This document shows, one piece after another, positions 14,890 to 23,484 of a stretch of DNA of 64,000 bases. A model generated the notes under the pieces. That model saw only the letters and a list, made by a program, of their open reading frames with translations. It was not told where the DNA came from and did no database searches. The position numbers and the translations under genes are program-made. This DNA is from Acidovorax sp. sic0104. Lineage in GTDB: Bacteria > Pseudomonadota > Gammaproteobacteria > Burkholderiales > Burkholderiaceae_C. The stretch lies in contig NZ_JAHUWH010000007.1 in NCBI RefSeq assembly GCF_019219095.1, positions 1 to 64,000 of the forward strand, given 5' to 3'. Position 1 is the first letter of the stretch, and the number at the start of each line of letters is the position of its first letter.

Positions 14890-15270
14890 ATGGTTGCTGG
14901 AGAGAGGGTTGCGCGCAATCCGCGCGATTTCTGGATGGCCACGTGCGGCATCGACACACACGCGCGGGGTTCTGGCAATGCTCGGAACGACACGCCGTGG
15001 GTCGCCTTCACGGCTGACCGAAAGGGCTTGGTGTGCACGATCTGGGAAGACCAGATTGCACGGGTCGTTGATCCAAGGGACAACCGCGCCCGCAGCTTCG
15101 TGATGCTCGGAGGGAAGTCCACCGCGTGGAAGGCCGGCGCTGTCAAGCGAGGTCGCGAAGCGGAGGTGGCCATCACGGCAGCGCGGACCGCGAGCATTCC
15201 AATCTTCGGCTTCGAAGCGGTGGCGTGCGTATGCCGGGCGCACCTGAACACCGAGTCCATTTCAATTTGA
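14890..15270 (+). CDS. Hypothetical protein, 126 aa
   Basis: 126 aa, ATG 14890 with GGGAGG upstream. Contains PRDFWMATCGIDTHARGSGNA near the N-terminus and an Ala-rich C-terminal helix. Conserved look but family not recognised. Divergent from the XRE-type gene. Confidence 0.65.
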   Translation: MVAGERVARNPRDFWMATCGIDTHARGSGNARNDTPWVAFTADRKGLVCTIWEDQIARVVDPRDNRARSFVMLGGKSTAWKAGAVKRGREAEVAITAARTASIPIFGFEAVACVCRAHLNTESISI

Positions 15271-15366
15271 ACACTCCGCCGGCGCCAAGGACAGGTGAGC
15301 AGCCGCCCAGTCCAGTCGCTCCTCTACGGCAGAATTCGGCCGACAGCCGTCCTTCAACCTTCCGTC

Positions 15367-15873
15367 ATGCCTAACCACATTGAATTGCAGATAGTCAAAG
15401 CTACGCGGAGCCAAGTTGCCGCCATAGTCTCCGTGCTGACAGACGCGACGAGGTACAAGGTTGAGCGCGGCGATTCCGCTTGGGGTAGTCACGGTCCGAC
15501 CGAAGCCGCTGTCCTGGAGCAGATGAAGAGCGGCGAAATGTACGTCGCGCTGAACGACCGCGACGTCATCGCCACCGCCCGCCTCCAATGGGAGGATGAG
15601 CACTACTGGGGGAAGCAACCCCCTGTGGCGGGCTATCTGCACGGACTGGCCGTCAGGAAAGATTCCCACGGCAAAAACGTGGCGACGCACCTTCTAACGT
15701 GGGCCGCGCAAGAGGTGGCCGTGCGGGGCCGCCAGTACCTTCGGCTTGATTGCACCTCAACGAACTTCGGCCTTTGCCGCTACTACGAAAGACAAGGCTT
15801 CAGTCAAGCCGGGCAACGCGTTCTGCAAAGCGGCTGCATAGCTGCGCTATATCAGCGACACGCTGCTTTATGA
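15367..15873 (+). CDS. GNAT-family N-acetyltransferase
   Basis: 168 aa from ATG 15367; an upstream GTG at 15295 would add 24 residues that do not look like GNAT sequence. Acetyl-CoA-binding motif A is YLHGLAVRKDSHGKNVATHLLTW (Q/R-x-x-G-x-G/A variant with HGKNVA), followed by LRLDCTSTNFGLCRYYERQGF, the usual motif B with Tyr. Substrate unknown. First of three GNAT genes within 3 kb. Confidence 0.82.
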   Translation: MPNHIELQIVKATRSQVAAIVSVLTDATRYKVERGDSAWGSHGPTEAAVLEQMKSGEMYVALNDRDVIATARLQWEDEHYWGKQPPVAGYLHGLAVRKDSHGKNVATHLLTWAAQEVAVRGRQYLRLDCTSTNFGLCRYYERQGFSQAGQRVLQSGCIAALYQRHAAL

Positions 15874-16036
15874 AATGAGCGTGCAGTTCTCCAAGCTCCC
15901 GGGAGAACGAACGCCTGGGACCAACCGGTACAGCCGCTAAGGGCCCTGAGCCGTCGTTCAGCAACGACGTGCAGATTGAGCGTCTTATGATGTTTGGCGT
16001 ATAGCATGGCCTAACCCCGTGCGAAAGCTACGCCTT

Positions 16037-16603
16037 ATGAATCAAGTTGCAGAGCCATTCGAGATTCGCCGTCTGGGCGCTGATGACGCTGCGGCGTTTT
16101 CGGCACTACGGCAGGAAGTCACACGAGATAACCCTGTGCCTATGGGTTTGACGTTCGAGGAAGAGCTTACTCGCACTTTGGATGCTTTTCGAGCGCAGCT
16201 CTCTTCCCCTCTTCCGAATGCTATGTTCGGTTGCCTTCTCGGGAATGAGCTTGCGGCAACAGCGGCGGTCAGCCGCGCAGGTCAGTTCCCGTCTTCACAT
16301 CACAAAATGGTGATGTGGGGTGTTTTCACTTCGCCGCGCTATCGGCGACGAGGCCTGAGCCGGCAGGTTGTAGACACCGCGCTTCAACATGCCTTCGACC
16401 ACGGTGTGAATCGAGTCAACTTGCAGGTGTACCTGCCCAATGAACCGGCAATCGCGCTGTACAAAGCAATCGGCTTTGTGGAATACGGAGTTGAATCTGA
16501 TGCCGTATGCCTTGATGGCTACTATCACGACGGGCTTCATATGACGCTTGTTAGAGCCAAGCACAACAAGCCGCGACCTCCGACCGCCCCCGGCAGCAGC
16601 TGA
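16037..16603 (+). CDS. GNAT-family N-acetyltransferase
   Basis: 188 aa from ATG 16037 (GTG 16019 also possible). Motif A: GVFTSPRYRRRGLSRQVVD, with R-x-x-G-x-S/A; motif B: NLQVYLPNEPAIALYKAIGF. Typical single-domain GNAT. Lower GC and different codon use from the 2-12 kb genes suggest separate acquisition. Substrate unknown. Confidence 0.85.
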   Translation: MNQVAEPFEIRRLGADDAAAFSALRQEVTRDNPVPMGLTFEEELTRTLDAFRAQLSSPLPNAMFGCLLGNELAATAAVSRAGQFPSSHHKMVMWGVFTSPRYRRRGLSRQVVDTALQHAFDHGVNRVNLQVYLPNEPAIALYKAIGFVEYGVESDAVCLDGYYHDGLHMTLVRAKHNKPRPPTAPGSS

Positions 16604-16731
16604 GCGCCGATATTGACCGCTTTCATTGGCGGTGACAGACCGTTCTTGGCCGCCTGCGACCGTTGACGGAGGATACCTGCTACAGGTGTTGATGGTGCCG
16701 GACTGACTGGTCATCATCACCGGAATGCGCA

Positions 16732-17892
16732 GTGGCGGCCGGTGATGATCCCGGTAAGGTGACTCGTCACGTGAAGCATGTCAGCCTTGATCGGGTCCAT
16801 TTGCTCAAGCCTATTTACGGCCGCGCTGACGACGATCCTGGGGTACGCCTGAACCTGGCAAAGGAGCTTCGGGACCGCTGGAAAAGCCCAGATGTCGATG
16901 CGCTCGAAACGGCGACACTCTTCGAGTTGGTCAAGGCGCCTGGCAATGTTCCCGGGGCTACGTGGAGCCCATTGCTGTCCCCACCTGCAGGGCGGGACGA
17001 GGCGGCGGAGTATGCCGGAAATGTGCTCGCAGCCCGGATGGTTCTGCCGTTCCTCGTTGAGCACATCCAGACGCAAACAGATGGCATCATCAAGCCCGTC
17101 ACCTACTCCGATTTAGCCCGTTTGGTGGGCTGGGTGAAGGCAGATGGCAATGCGTACGCAGTGGGGGTCGGAAAAGTCCTGGGTGTGGTGATCGACCTGA
17201 TTGCAGTTGGTACGCGCGACTGGCCTGAAGAAATGCGGCCACCTCACATCACCTCGATCGTGGTCGCCAAGTCGGGGGCAAATGCGGGTCTCCCGAGCGA
17301 TGGGGTCAAAGGCTATTGGCCGGGATTCGAAGCGCTGACGCCTTCTGAGAAACGAGCAAAGGTTCGGGATGAACATACTCGCATCCTGGCGTACGGGCCG
17401 AAGTGGCTGGAGGTCCTCGATAGTGTGGGCCTCGGACCTCTGCCGGCGCCTGTCGTGCTAGATCCCTCAAACGGCAAGCACAAACGCTACGGCTGGGGAG
17501 GGGGCGAGTCCGAGGAGCACAAGCAGCTGCGCCTTGATGTCTTGGCCAGGCCTGAGTTGTTTGGCCTGAAGGATACGCTGCTCTCCGAGACCGAGTATCC
17601 GCTGCTCTCCGGAGACCGGCTGGATGTGTTTTACCGCAGCCAAACACGATGGGTGGGTGTCGAGGTGAAATCCATCCGCTCGGGCGACGATGATTTGGAG
17701 CGTGGCATCTATCAGTGCGTGAAGTACGCGGCCGTGATGGGCGCACAGGCGGCGGCAAACGAAAGCGACAGCGCGGAAGTTCAGATCACAGCCATTCTGG
17801 TCGTCCAGAAGCAGCTTTCCGACGACCTTGAGGCGCTGGCTATGAAGCTGGGGGTGAATTGGATGGTGCTGGCACCGGGGCATTTCTCTTGA
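16732..17892 (+). CDS. PD-(D/E)XK nuclease-domain protein
   Basis: 386 aa from GTG 16732; GTG 16771 is an equally possible start and would give 373 aa. The C-terminal third has a restriction-endonuclease-like fold: acidic Glu in LSETEYPL, Asp in GDRLDVFY, then VGVEVKS (E-x-K) and a helix with RGIYQCVKYAAV, as in Mrr/VRR-type nucleases. The N-terminal part is alpha-helical with no known domain. Flanked by GNAT genes. Could be a restriction or phage-defence effector; no methylase is adjacent. Its 3' end overlaps the converging GNAT gene by 53 bases. Confidence 0.78.
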   Translation: MAAGDDPGKVTRHVKHVSLDRVHLLKPIYGRADDDPGVRLNLAKELRDRWKSPDVDALETATLFELVKAPGNVPGATWSPLLSPPAGRDEAAEYAGNVLAARMVLPFLVEHIQTQTDGIIKPVTYSDLARLVGWVKADGNAYAVGVGKVLGVVIDLIAVGTRDWPEEMRPPHITSIVVAKSGANAGLPSDGVKGYWPGFEALTPSEKRAKVRDEHTRILAYGPKWLEVLDSVGLGPLPAPVVLDPSNGKHKRYGWGGGESEEHKQLRLDVLARPELFGLKDTLLSETEYPLLSGDRLDVFYRSQTRWVGVEVKSIRSGDDDLERGIYQCVKYAAVMGAQAAANESDSAEVQITAILVVQKQLSDDLEALAMKLGVNWMVLAPGHFS

Positions 17893-18442
17893 CCCATTCC
17901 GCCAGAGCGCCTTTCTCTGTCCCCATCGTTCGCTCGATGTAGGTTACACCATCCTCCTCGAACTCGGAACACTCCTCAAGAGGATGGTCCCTAAAGCCCA
18001 ACCTGTCGTAGAACAAGCGGGCGGCTGTGTTGGGCTCCCCATCCCGGTAGCACGTTGCTATCGCGCACCCTGTGTCGCCTAGGTACGCTGACACGCGCCT
18101 GACACACTCGACGACGAGTCTCAGTCCGATCTTCTTCCTGCGATATCGACCATCGACCGCTAAGCCCTTGAAGTACCAACACGGGGCGTCGTCTTCGTAA
18201 GGCGCTCGCTGAAAATATCCGTAAGTCACAACTCCTACCAGACGCTCAGCGTCATACATCCCGAGAGTGGTGGACCGGCCCTGAAGCTCGTCTCTCACTG
18301 CGGCTGTGTCCAGAGCAATGCGTCGATCCTCGCGCTTACCTAGCGTGGGTTCGTTGTCCATGCGGCTGCGCAGAGCGATCAATGGCGTCAGTTGGTCGGG
18401 ACCCAGTACCAGGATCTGAAGCTGGCTGGCAGAGCGGTGCAT
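17840..18442 (-). CDS. GNAT-family N-acetyltransferase
   Basis: 200 aa if started at ATG 18442; upstream starts at 18490 and 18520 would add non-GNAT residues. Motif A: YFKGLAVDGRYRRKKIGLRLV (R-R-K-K-I-G); motif B: CYRDGEPNTAARLFYDRLGF. Third GNAT of the cluster, on the opposite strand, with its tail overlapping the nuclease gene. Confidence 0.8.
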   Translation of the reverse strand: MHRSASQLQILVLGPDQLTPLIALRSRMDNEPTLGKREDRRIALDTAAVRDELQGRSTTLGMYDAERLVGVVTYGYFQRAPYEDDAPCWYFKGLAVDGRYRRKKIGLRLVVECVRRVSAYLGDTGCAIATCYRDGEPNTAARLFYDRLGFRDHPLEECSEFEEDGVTYIERTMGTEKGALAEWVKRNAPVPAPSNSPPAS

Positions 18443-18602
18443 TTTCGGATCAGCAGCGAAGGTATTCGGTCGATGAGGTTCAGATTGCATAGGATGAGCC
18501 GCGCCACAGTGTCCTCCCACCTGTGGGAAGCTTTGCGCCTGGAGTAAAGAGAATCGACGTTTCGGTGCAGCTGGACCAAAACCAGCTAAGTGAGTTACTT
18601 TT

Positions 18603-18616
18603 AAATCAACAGCTTA
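18603..18616. repeat. 14-bp repeat left of kfrA-like gene
   Basis: AAATCAACAGCTTA, identical to 19908-19921 on the other side of the kfrA-like gene. AGTTACTT stands close to both (18593 and 19694). Candidate operator or recombination remnant. Confidence 0.5.
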
Positions 18617-18694
18617 GATGCATTTTTGCGATTGATGAAGGGATCCCGGCCGACCCGCGCGGCCAGCAAGCGCCAGGCCCGTCGCCGCACCAGC

Positions 18695-19672
18695 TCACGA
18701 TCTGCGTAGAGGCTTCCGCTTCAGGGGTGCCGGCCGCGCCGATATCCGTGCAACACCAGCCTTGGCCAGCTCCCTGACCCTGTCCTGCAACTCAGCCACT
18801 CGGCCCTCCAGCGAAGCAGTCTGCGCTCTCAACTCTGCCACCCTGCCCTTTGCGGCGGTGGACGCCTCCTCGGCGCTGTTCATGCGCTGGCGATAGGTCG
18901 CCACCTCACGCTCCCTATGCCCTTTCTCGGCATTCAGCTGCTCACGCATTTCTTTCTCAGCGACGCGTGCGGTGTCGATCTGCCGCTTGGCGAAGTTGAT
19001 CTCCCCTGTGAACCGATCGGCCTCGCGAACGCGCTCGGCGCGCTCCAGCTCAAGCTCGCGGGAGAAGCGCGCCTCCGCCTCGTGGCGTGCAATCGCTTCC
19101 ACTTCGAGCTTTTGTTGCCACGAAGACAGCGAACCCTGGAGGCCAGCTATTTCTCCTGCCTGGGCAGCGACTCTGCGCTCGGCTTCGCCCCGGCGTTCCC
19201 GCTCGGCAAGCAACTCCGCCTCAAGCAGCGCCAGTCGTTCAAGCGTCCTGTCACGATCGCGTTCGGCACCAACTCGCGCTTCGCTGGCACCCTGGACCTC
19301 AAGCCGGCACTGCTCACGCGCTCCTTCGAAGTGCTGCGTGGCCGCGTGCTGCGCCAGGCCCCAGATCTTAGCTAGGCCTTCGCCAAACGCGGTAGCCAGT
19401 TCGTCAGGAATAAACGGGGCATTGAGCTGCACTCGCATCTTCTTTCGGACCTCAGTCCAAAAGTCCCGTAAATCGCGATTGATGTCCGTCATCGAGCCCT
19501 GGCTGGTGTGGTCGTGCACCACCTTGGCGGAAGGATAGATGCCGTGATCTATCAATAGCAGGTTTGCCACCAGCAAGGTTTTGTCGCGGCGCGAGGCCTT
19601 AGCTGGCAATGCGTCCAGTGCCGCCTGAATCGACTCCCGGACCTCGATCTCATTGAATTTCGACTGGATCAT
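18695..19672 (-). CDS. kfrA: KfrA-like DNA-binding coiled-coil protein
   Basis: 325 aa, ATG 19672. Residues about 1-120 match the KfrA N-terminal domain: helical, with RRDKTLLVANLLLIDHGIYPSAKVVHDHT and MTDINRDLRDFW. From about 135 to 310 it is one long alanine/glutamate/arginine coiled coil (ERLALLEAELLAERERRGEA and similar). The tail is basic (APLKRKPLRRS). KfrA proteins of IncP, IncU and related plasmids bind their own promoter and help plasmid maintenance, possibly as a filament-like scaffold. This supports a plasmid origin. It is likely autoregulated from the AT-rich gap upstream. Confidence 0.8.
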   Translation of the reverse strand: MIQSKFNEIEVRESIQAALDALPAKASRRDKTLLVANLLLIDHGIYPSAKVVHDHTSQGSMTDINRDLRDFWTEVRKKMRVQLNAPFIPDELATAFGEGLAKIWGLAQHAATQHFEGAREQCRLEVQGASEARVGAERDRDRTLERLALLEAELLAERERRGEAERRVAAQAGEIAGLQGSLSSWQQKLEVEAIARHEAEARFSRELELERAERVREADRFTGEINFAKRQIDTARVAEKEMREQLNAEKGHREREVATYRQRMNSAEEASTAAKGRVAELRAQTASLEGRVAELQDRVRELAKAGVARISARPAPLKRKPLRRS

Positions 19673-20069
19673 TTCGCACCTAAAAAGGAACCAAGTTACT
19701 TGATTTTACGCCATCCTTTAACGGTGTATCCATTACGAAATACGTATCATCTGCAACCCTTGGCAGTCGATGTTTTATGATAACCTATCTTATCAATACA
19801 AATGCGTGCTATGCTCTCGGCGAGCGCGTTTGAGAAGTTAGAGTGTTTCCGGTGAGCGCCGTGTAGCGGGCTCATCCAGCTTCAGCGCGGTAGAAAAAAC
19901 GCTTTGCAAATCAACAGCTTATGAATTTTCAGACTGCCGCGCGGCAGCTCCGAATTCCTGTCATAGTGTCCAACTGCATGACACAGTCGAAAACTGCCTT
20001 GACCGGCCTGCGGTTCCACCATGGGGATGCCTCCCATCCACTGCCTCTTTGACGTCTGAACTTCGCGCT
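19673..20069. promoter_or_regulatory. AT-rich divergent control region
   Basis: About 400 bases between kfrA-like (leftward) and an HTH gene (rightward), clearly richer in A/T than its surroundings. It contains the second AAATCAACAGCTTA (19908-19921), an AGTTACTT (19694-19701) and several TATA-like blocks near 19775-19805. No gene seen. Confidence 0.55.
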
Positions 20070-20579
20070 GTGTCAAAAACGCCAATCGTCACCACTCGCC
20101 TGACTGCCGAGGCCAGGCCGCGGCAGCGTGCGGGCGGCTTCTTGGCGGAACGCCTGCGCCGCAAAGGCTGGGCAATTCGTGACGCCGCTGAATACCTGGG
20201 TGTGTCGCGCCAGCGACTCTACTACGTTTTTGGCGACCCGTCCCGCGCACGGCTCTGGGAATGTGCAATAGATGGCATGCCGGTATGTAGCCCGGAGTTG
20301 ACCGCCCAATTGCGCGCAGCGCGCGCGGCCAAGCCAGGGCGGAACAAGCCGACAACGCTTGTGATGGGAGAGTTTGAGATCGGCGACGAGGTGATGGCCA
20401 CCAGGGCGAGTGGCCTCGCCGACGAAGATGGCACGGGAGAGATCGCTGCCATACGGGGCACAAAGAAAGGGAAGGATCTCGCAATCCTTGTCCGCACGGA
20501 TGTTGGAGAGGACTGGTTCCCGGAGGTCGATTTCCACCACTACTTCGCAGTCACGGGCTTGAACCGCCTGAAGCCCTAA
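20070..20579 (+). CDS. HTH protein upstream of recombinase
   Basis: 169 aa from GTG 20070 (TTG 20049 possible). An N-terminal helix-turn-helix (GWAIRDAAEYLGVSRQRLYYVF) is followed by a basic linker and a C-terminal small beta domain of about 60 residues (FEIGDEVMATRASGLADEDG... FPEVDFHHYF) resembling an SH3-like barrel. Precedes the recombinase by 65 bases and may control it. Divergent from kfrA-like. Confidence 0.72.
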   Translation: MSKTPIVTTRLTAEARPRQRAGGFLAERLRRKGWAIRDAAEYLGVSRQRLYYVFGDPSRARLWECAIDGMPVCSPELTAQLRAARAAKPGRNKPTTLVMGEFEIGDEVMATRASGLADEDGTGEIAAIRGTKKGKDLAILVRTDVGEDWFPEVDFHHYFAVTGLNRLKP

Positions 20580-20588
20580 GGAATTACC

Positions 20589-20648
20589 ATGAAAACACGC
20601 CACGGAACGAGGGTTCAAAGCGCCTACTTGGAGCTAGCACCAGAATGA
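20589..20648 (+). CDS. 19-aa peptide coupled to recombinase
   Basis: ATG 20589 after TAAGGAATTACC opens 19 codons (MKTRHGTRVQSAYLELAPE) ending in TGA that overlaps the recombinase ATG (ATGA). The recombinase has no other good ribosome site, so this frame probably delivers ribosomes to it. Too short for homology support. Confidence 0.45.
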   Translation: MKTRHGTRVQSAYLELAPE

Positions 20649-21781
20649 GTATTCCCGCCACTCGTGTCCATGTCGTTCCAGTGGAGAACGAGCCACTGCC
20701 GGCGACGGTGGTCAGTCCGTACGTCCAGGACGATCTGACAGCAATTGGAATTTTTCTGGCGACCTACTCCAGGAAGTCCCGCCACACCATCCGCTCGTAC
20801 AAAAAAGAGGTCTACCGTTTTCTACTTTGGCTCCGCAGAAGGCGTCCGCCTGGCGATGCTTTGCTCCCTGATGTGGAACTGGCAGACATCAACGCGTACG
20901 TTGCCTTTCTCGACAACCCGCAGCCATTCGACGAGGACTTCTTGCGGTCCCAGGGCTGGAAGCACCAGCCCTTTCGGAAACGGTTGGAAGCCGAAAGCGT
21001 CACCCACTGCCTTACCGTACTGCACAAGCTTTTCCGTACGATGCGGGAAATGAAACGGTCACGCAAGGAAGTCTACTGTCTCACCAATCCGGTGGAAATA
21101 TCCTATGGTGTCAATAAGTCCAAGAAGAATGAGGAGCCTATCGAGCAGGCACTCACGGAAGAAGAGTTGGAGATCGTGCTGCAGGTGATCGAGTCCTTGC
21201 CACGAGAAACCGAGCGGGAACTCAAGCACTACCACCGCGCAAGGTGGATCGTGCAGCTGCTGTACCGGGCATTCTTGCGGCGGGAGGAGGCGGCCAATCT
21301 AAGGATGTCCAACTTCGAGCCTGTGAGGGACGGCTGGGTAGTCCGTGTGCACGGAAAAGGTGACATCGAGAAAGTTATCGTCGCGACGAAGAAGCTCATG
21401 CAAGAACTGGGGGTTTACCGGATGTCGATGGGGCTATCCCCGGTTCCCGGCCCAGACGAGGACACCCCCGCTATCCTAGCCGTGACCGGGAAAAACAAAG
21501 GTGTGACCGATCAGGTGGTCTACCTTGTGTGCCGCGAGTTGTTCCAACAGGCGGTGGAGGTGGTCAAAGGCACCGACCCTTGGACCGCTAGGCGGCTTGC
21601 CGCAGCAACAACCCACTGGTATCGGCACACCGGCATTTCACACGCTATGGAGAGGGGTGTGGGCCCGCGTTACGTCCAATCCCAGGCACGCCACTCCAGT
21701 CTGCTCGTGACCGCGCGCTACGACCATAAAAATTCGGTGGCTTGGCGCAAGGCTTTCGAGGATTCCGACAAGAACGGTTAG
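20645..21781 (+). CDS. Tyrosine recombinase (integrase), catalytically intact
   Basis: 378 aa, ATG 20645. N-terminal SAM-like core-binding domain (about 28-140) with TYSRKSRHTIRSYKKEVYRFL. Catalytic set complete: Arg in FLRREEAANL (about 212), Lys in HGKGDIEKV (238), H-x-x-R in THWYRHTG (324, 327), His in ARHSS (350) and nucleophile Tyr in TARYDH (359). Family: XerC/D-like or plasmid integrases. No clear attachment sites found at its edges, so it may resolve multimers or mobilise this segment. Translationally coupled to a 19-codon frame. Confidence 0.88.
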   Translation: MSIPATRVHVVPVENEPLPATVVSPYVQDDLTAIGIFLATYSRKSRHTIRSYKKEVYRFLLWLRRRRPPGDALLPDVELADINAYVAFLDNPQPFDEDFLRSQGWKHQPFRKRLEAESVTHCLTVLHKLFRTMREMKRSRKEVYCLTNPVEISYGVNKSKKNEEPIEQALTEEELEIVLQVIESLPRETERELKHYHRARWIVQLLYRAFLRREEAANLRMSNFEPVRDGWVVRVHGKGDIEKVIVATKKLMQELGVYRMSMGLSPVPGPDEDTPAILAVTGKNKGVTDQVVYLVCRELFQQAVEVVKGTDPWTARRLAAATTHWYRHTGISHAMERGVGPRYVQSQARHSSLLVTARYDHKNSVAWRKAFEDSDKNG

Positions 21782-21941
21782 CAGGTCCTGAGAGTTTCCC
21801 GGGCCGCACAAATGCGTCTAAAGCGGATCCCAAATGCCCTACCGGCGCACTGTGCGCATAGAAGAGTTCCGCAGCAAGAGCACCGAACAGCAGCGGGGAA
21901 AAAGGGCCTAAAACTTCATTCTTCGACATTCCGAGCCTGAT

Positions 21942-21966
21942 CGGGGCGTGTTGCCCCGAAAAGGAG
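21942..21966 (+). promoter_or_regulatory. Hairpin next to ribosome site
   Basis: CGGGGC-gtgtt-GCCCCG followed directly by AAAAGGAG and ATG 21971. It resembles the first hairpin of the 2-12 kb leaders but lacks AACCC and a second hairpin. Confidence 0.5.
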
Positions 21967-21970
21967 TCTT

Positions 21971-22270
21971 ATGTTCTATCGTCCTCTCTTCCCGAACCAT
22001 TCAATCCCGCAACTGAAACGTACCGTGGCCCAATTCCTGGCTGAGTTCCCATCGCAGCCAATTGACACAATTGACCTCCATGTCCGTTATGGTGGTGGCG
22101 GGTGTTCAGACCCCGGAACGACAGTTATGAAGTCGCGTCTAGCGGCTTTTGGGCGATTTGTCGCCAAGCACGCAACTGCCATCGGAATACACAAAATCGA
22201 CAAACGCAAAAACCGTTGCGATCCAACAGGTAGACGCACAACCTGTGCAGTCTGGATGCCCCAGTCTTAG
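21971..22270 (+). CDS. Hypothetical protein, 99 aa
   Basis: 99 aa, ATG 21971 after AAAAGGAG. Middle part IDTIDLHVRYGGGGCSD and a basic C-terminal half (IHKIDKRKNRCDPTGRR). No family recognised. Convergent with the downstream lipoprotein gene. Confidence 0.65.
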   Translation: MFYRPLFPNHSIPQLKRTVAQFLAEFPSQPIDTIDLHVRYGGGGCSDPGTTVMKSRLAAFGRFVAKHATAIGIHKIDKRKNRCDPTGRRTTCAVWMPQS

Positions 22271-22336
22271 AGGCCGACGTGCGCCCGGGTACGCGCGGGC
22301 GCCAACGGATGCGAAAGTATCAACCGTGCTGCTTGG

Positions 22337-23308
22337 TCAGTCCTGGAAGACGGACACACGCAGCAGCCTTTTCCCCAAAACGACCACTTCCGCGCTGGCG
22401 ACCGAGTAGCCACCGAGTTGCCATCGGCGGGTACCGTCTGAGGACCGCTGTTGCTCCCCGAAGGCACCTACCATCCGCTTCTCGAACGCAGACATGTCCT
22501 CGGCCGTGACGCTGCAGGTCACACTCACCATGCCCCGGCGCGGCTGGAAGTCGAATTGCACAGGCCGGTCCACCGAGCAGGGCACGAACCCGTCGCTCAA
22601 ACGGATGGGCGGCGGCATACCGGCCTGGTAACCCATTCCGCACCCCATGCCGCCTCCCAACGAAAAGGCGCTGCAGTTGCGGACATCGAAGCCATAGAGA
22701 TCGCCCGCATCCCTGGGGGACATCCCCAGCGGGACGGCGACCGACACCCCACCCCCATCCCCCGGCTTGGCGATGTAGACCATCTGAGCCGAACCGCAGC
22801 TCGGGTAGAGCCGCACCTTGTAGCTGGTGCCGTCTTTGAGCTGGCTGGACACGTCGAAGAAGCCCTCTGTCGAAAACGAGGTCTTCACGTTCCACGGACC
22901 CTCGTGCTCCAGCACTTTGCCGATGGCCTCGATGAGGCTGGACTCACGGCAGGAGCCGCTTTGGGTCGCGGCGAACCAGGTTGCCTTGGCCTGCGCCGAT
23001 GTCGTCACGTCATCTGTACAGCGCAGCCAGGACTTGTCCGCGTTGGCGGCGGCATAAGGGCCCCAGCACCACCCACGGGCCTGCACCAACTCCTCTGCAA
23101 GGTTCGCGCGGCTGCACGGCGATCCCGGCTTGTCGGAATCCTGGGTCGCGGCGCGGCACTCAACTCGCTGGTGCAAGGCCTCAGTCTGCAGCTTTTCGTC
23201 GCTCATGGCACCGTAGGCCTTGCGAAGGTCTTCGAGGGTCGGTTCACCACAACCCGCCAACACCAAAGCTGAGGCTGACACAAGAGGCAACAGAAGAGGA
23301 AGTTTCAT
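22337..23308 (-). CDS. Secreted lipoprotein, 323 aa
   Basis: 323 aa. N-terminal lipoprotein signal peptide with lipobox LAGC (Cys19). The rest is periplasmic with 10 or more Cys likely in disulphides and a Gly/Met-rich loop (SLGGGMGCGMGYQAGMPP). No domain recognised. Divergent from the next lipoprotein gene with 176 bases between, so the two may share a control region. Confidence 0.78.
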   Translation of the reverse strand: MKLPLLLPLVSASALVLAGCGEPTLEDLRKAYGAMSDEKLQTEALHQRVECRAATQDSDKPGSPCSRANLAEELVQARGWCWGPYAAANADKSWLRCTDDVTTSAQAKATWFAATQSGSCRESSLIEAIGKVLEHEGPWNVKTSFSTEGFFDVSSQLKDGTSYKVRLYPSCGSAQMVYIAKPGDGGGVSVAVPLGMSPRDAGDLYGFDVRNCSAFSLGGGMGCGMGYQAGMPPPIRLSDGFVPCSVDRPVQFDFQPRRGMVSVTCSVTAEDMSAFEKRMVGAFGEQQRSSDGTRRWQLGGYSVASAEVVVLGKRLLRVSVFQD

Positions 23309-23484
23309 GGGGCCGGAAGCTAACAGGAAGTCGCGAGCTTAGCCGGGAGCATGTTCAGCCGGACGCACATGGCGCCCAGTCCAGTGAACTTGGTCACATA
23401 CCCATCACATGCAGGAAGGGGCGCAACAGCCATATTTCTGTTGCAGCTGGAAACACCGCACGGGTATCTTGCAGGTCCACCAAC

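Noticed and set aside
16000..16040. Possible integron attC-like site before the second GNAT gene
   Set aside because: A GCCTAAC-like core is visible but no matching inverse core or palindromic site of attC length could be aligned.
22981..23484. Upstream extension of the 366-aa lipoprotein frame
   Set aside because: The stretch is antisense to the divergent lipoprotein gene; the signal peptide with lipobox begins at 23485.
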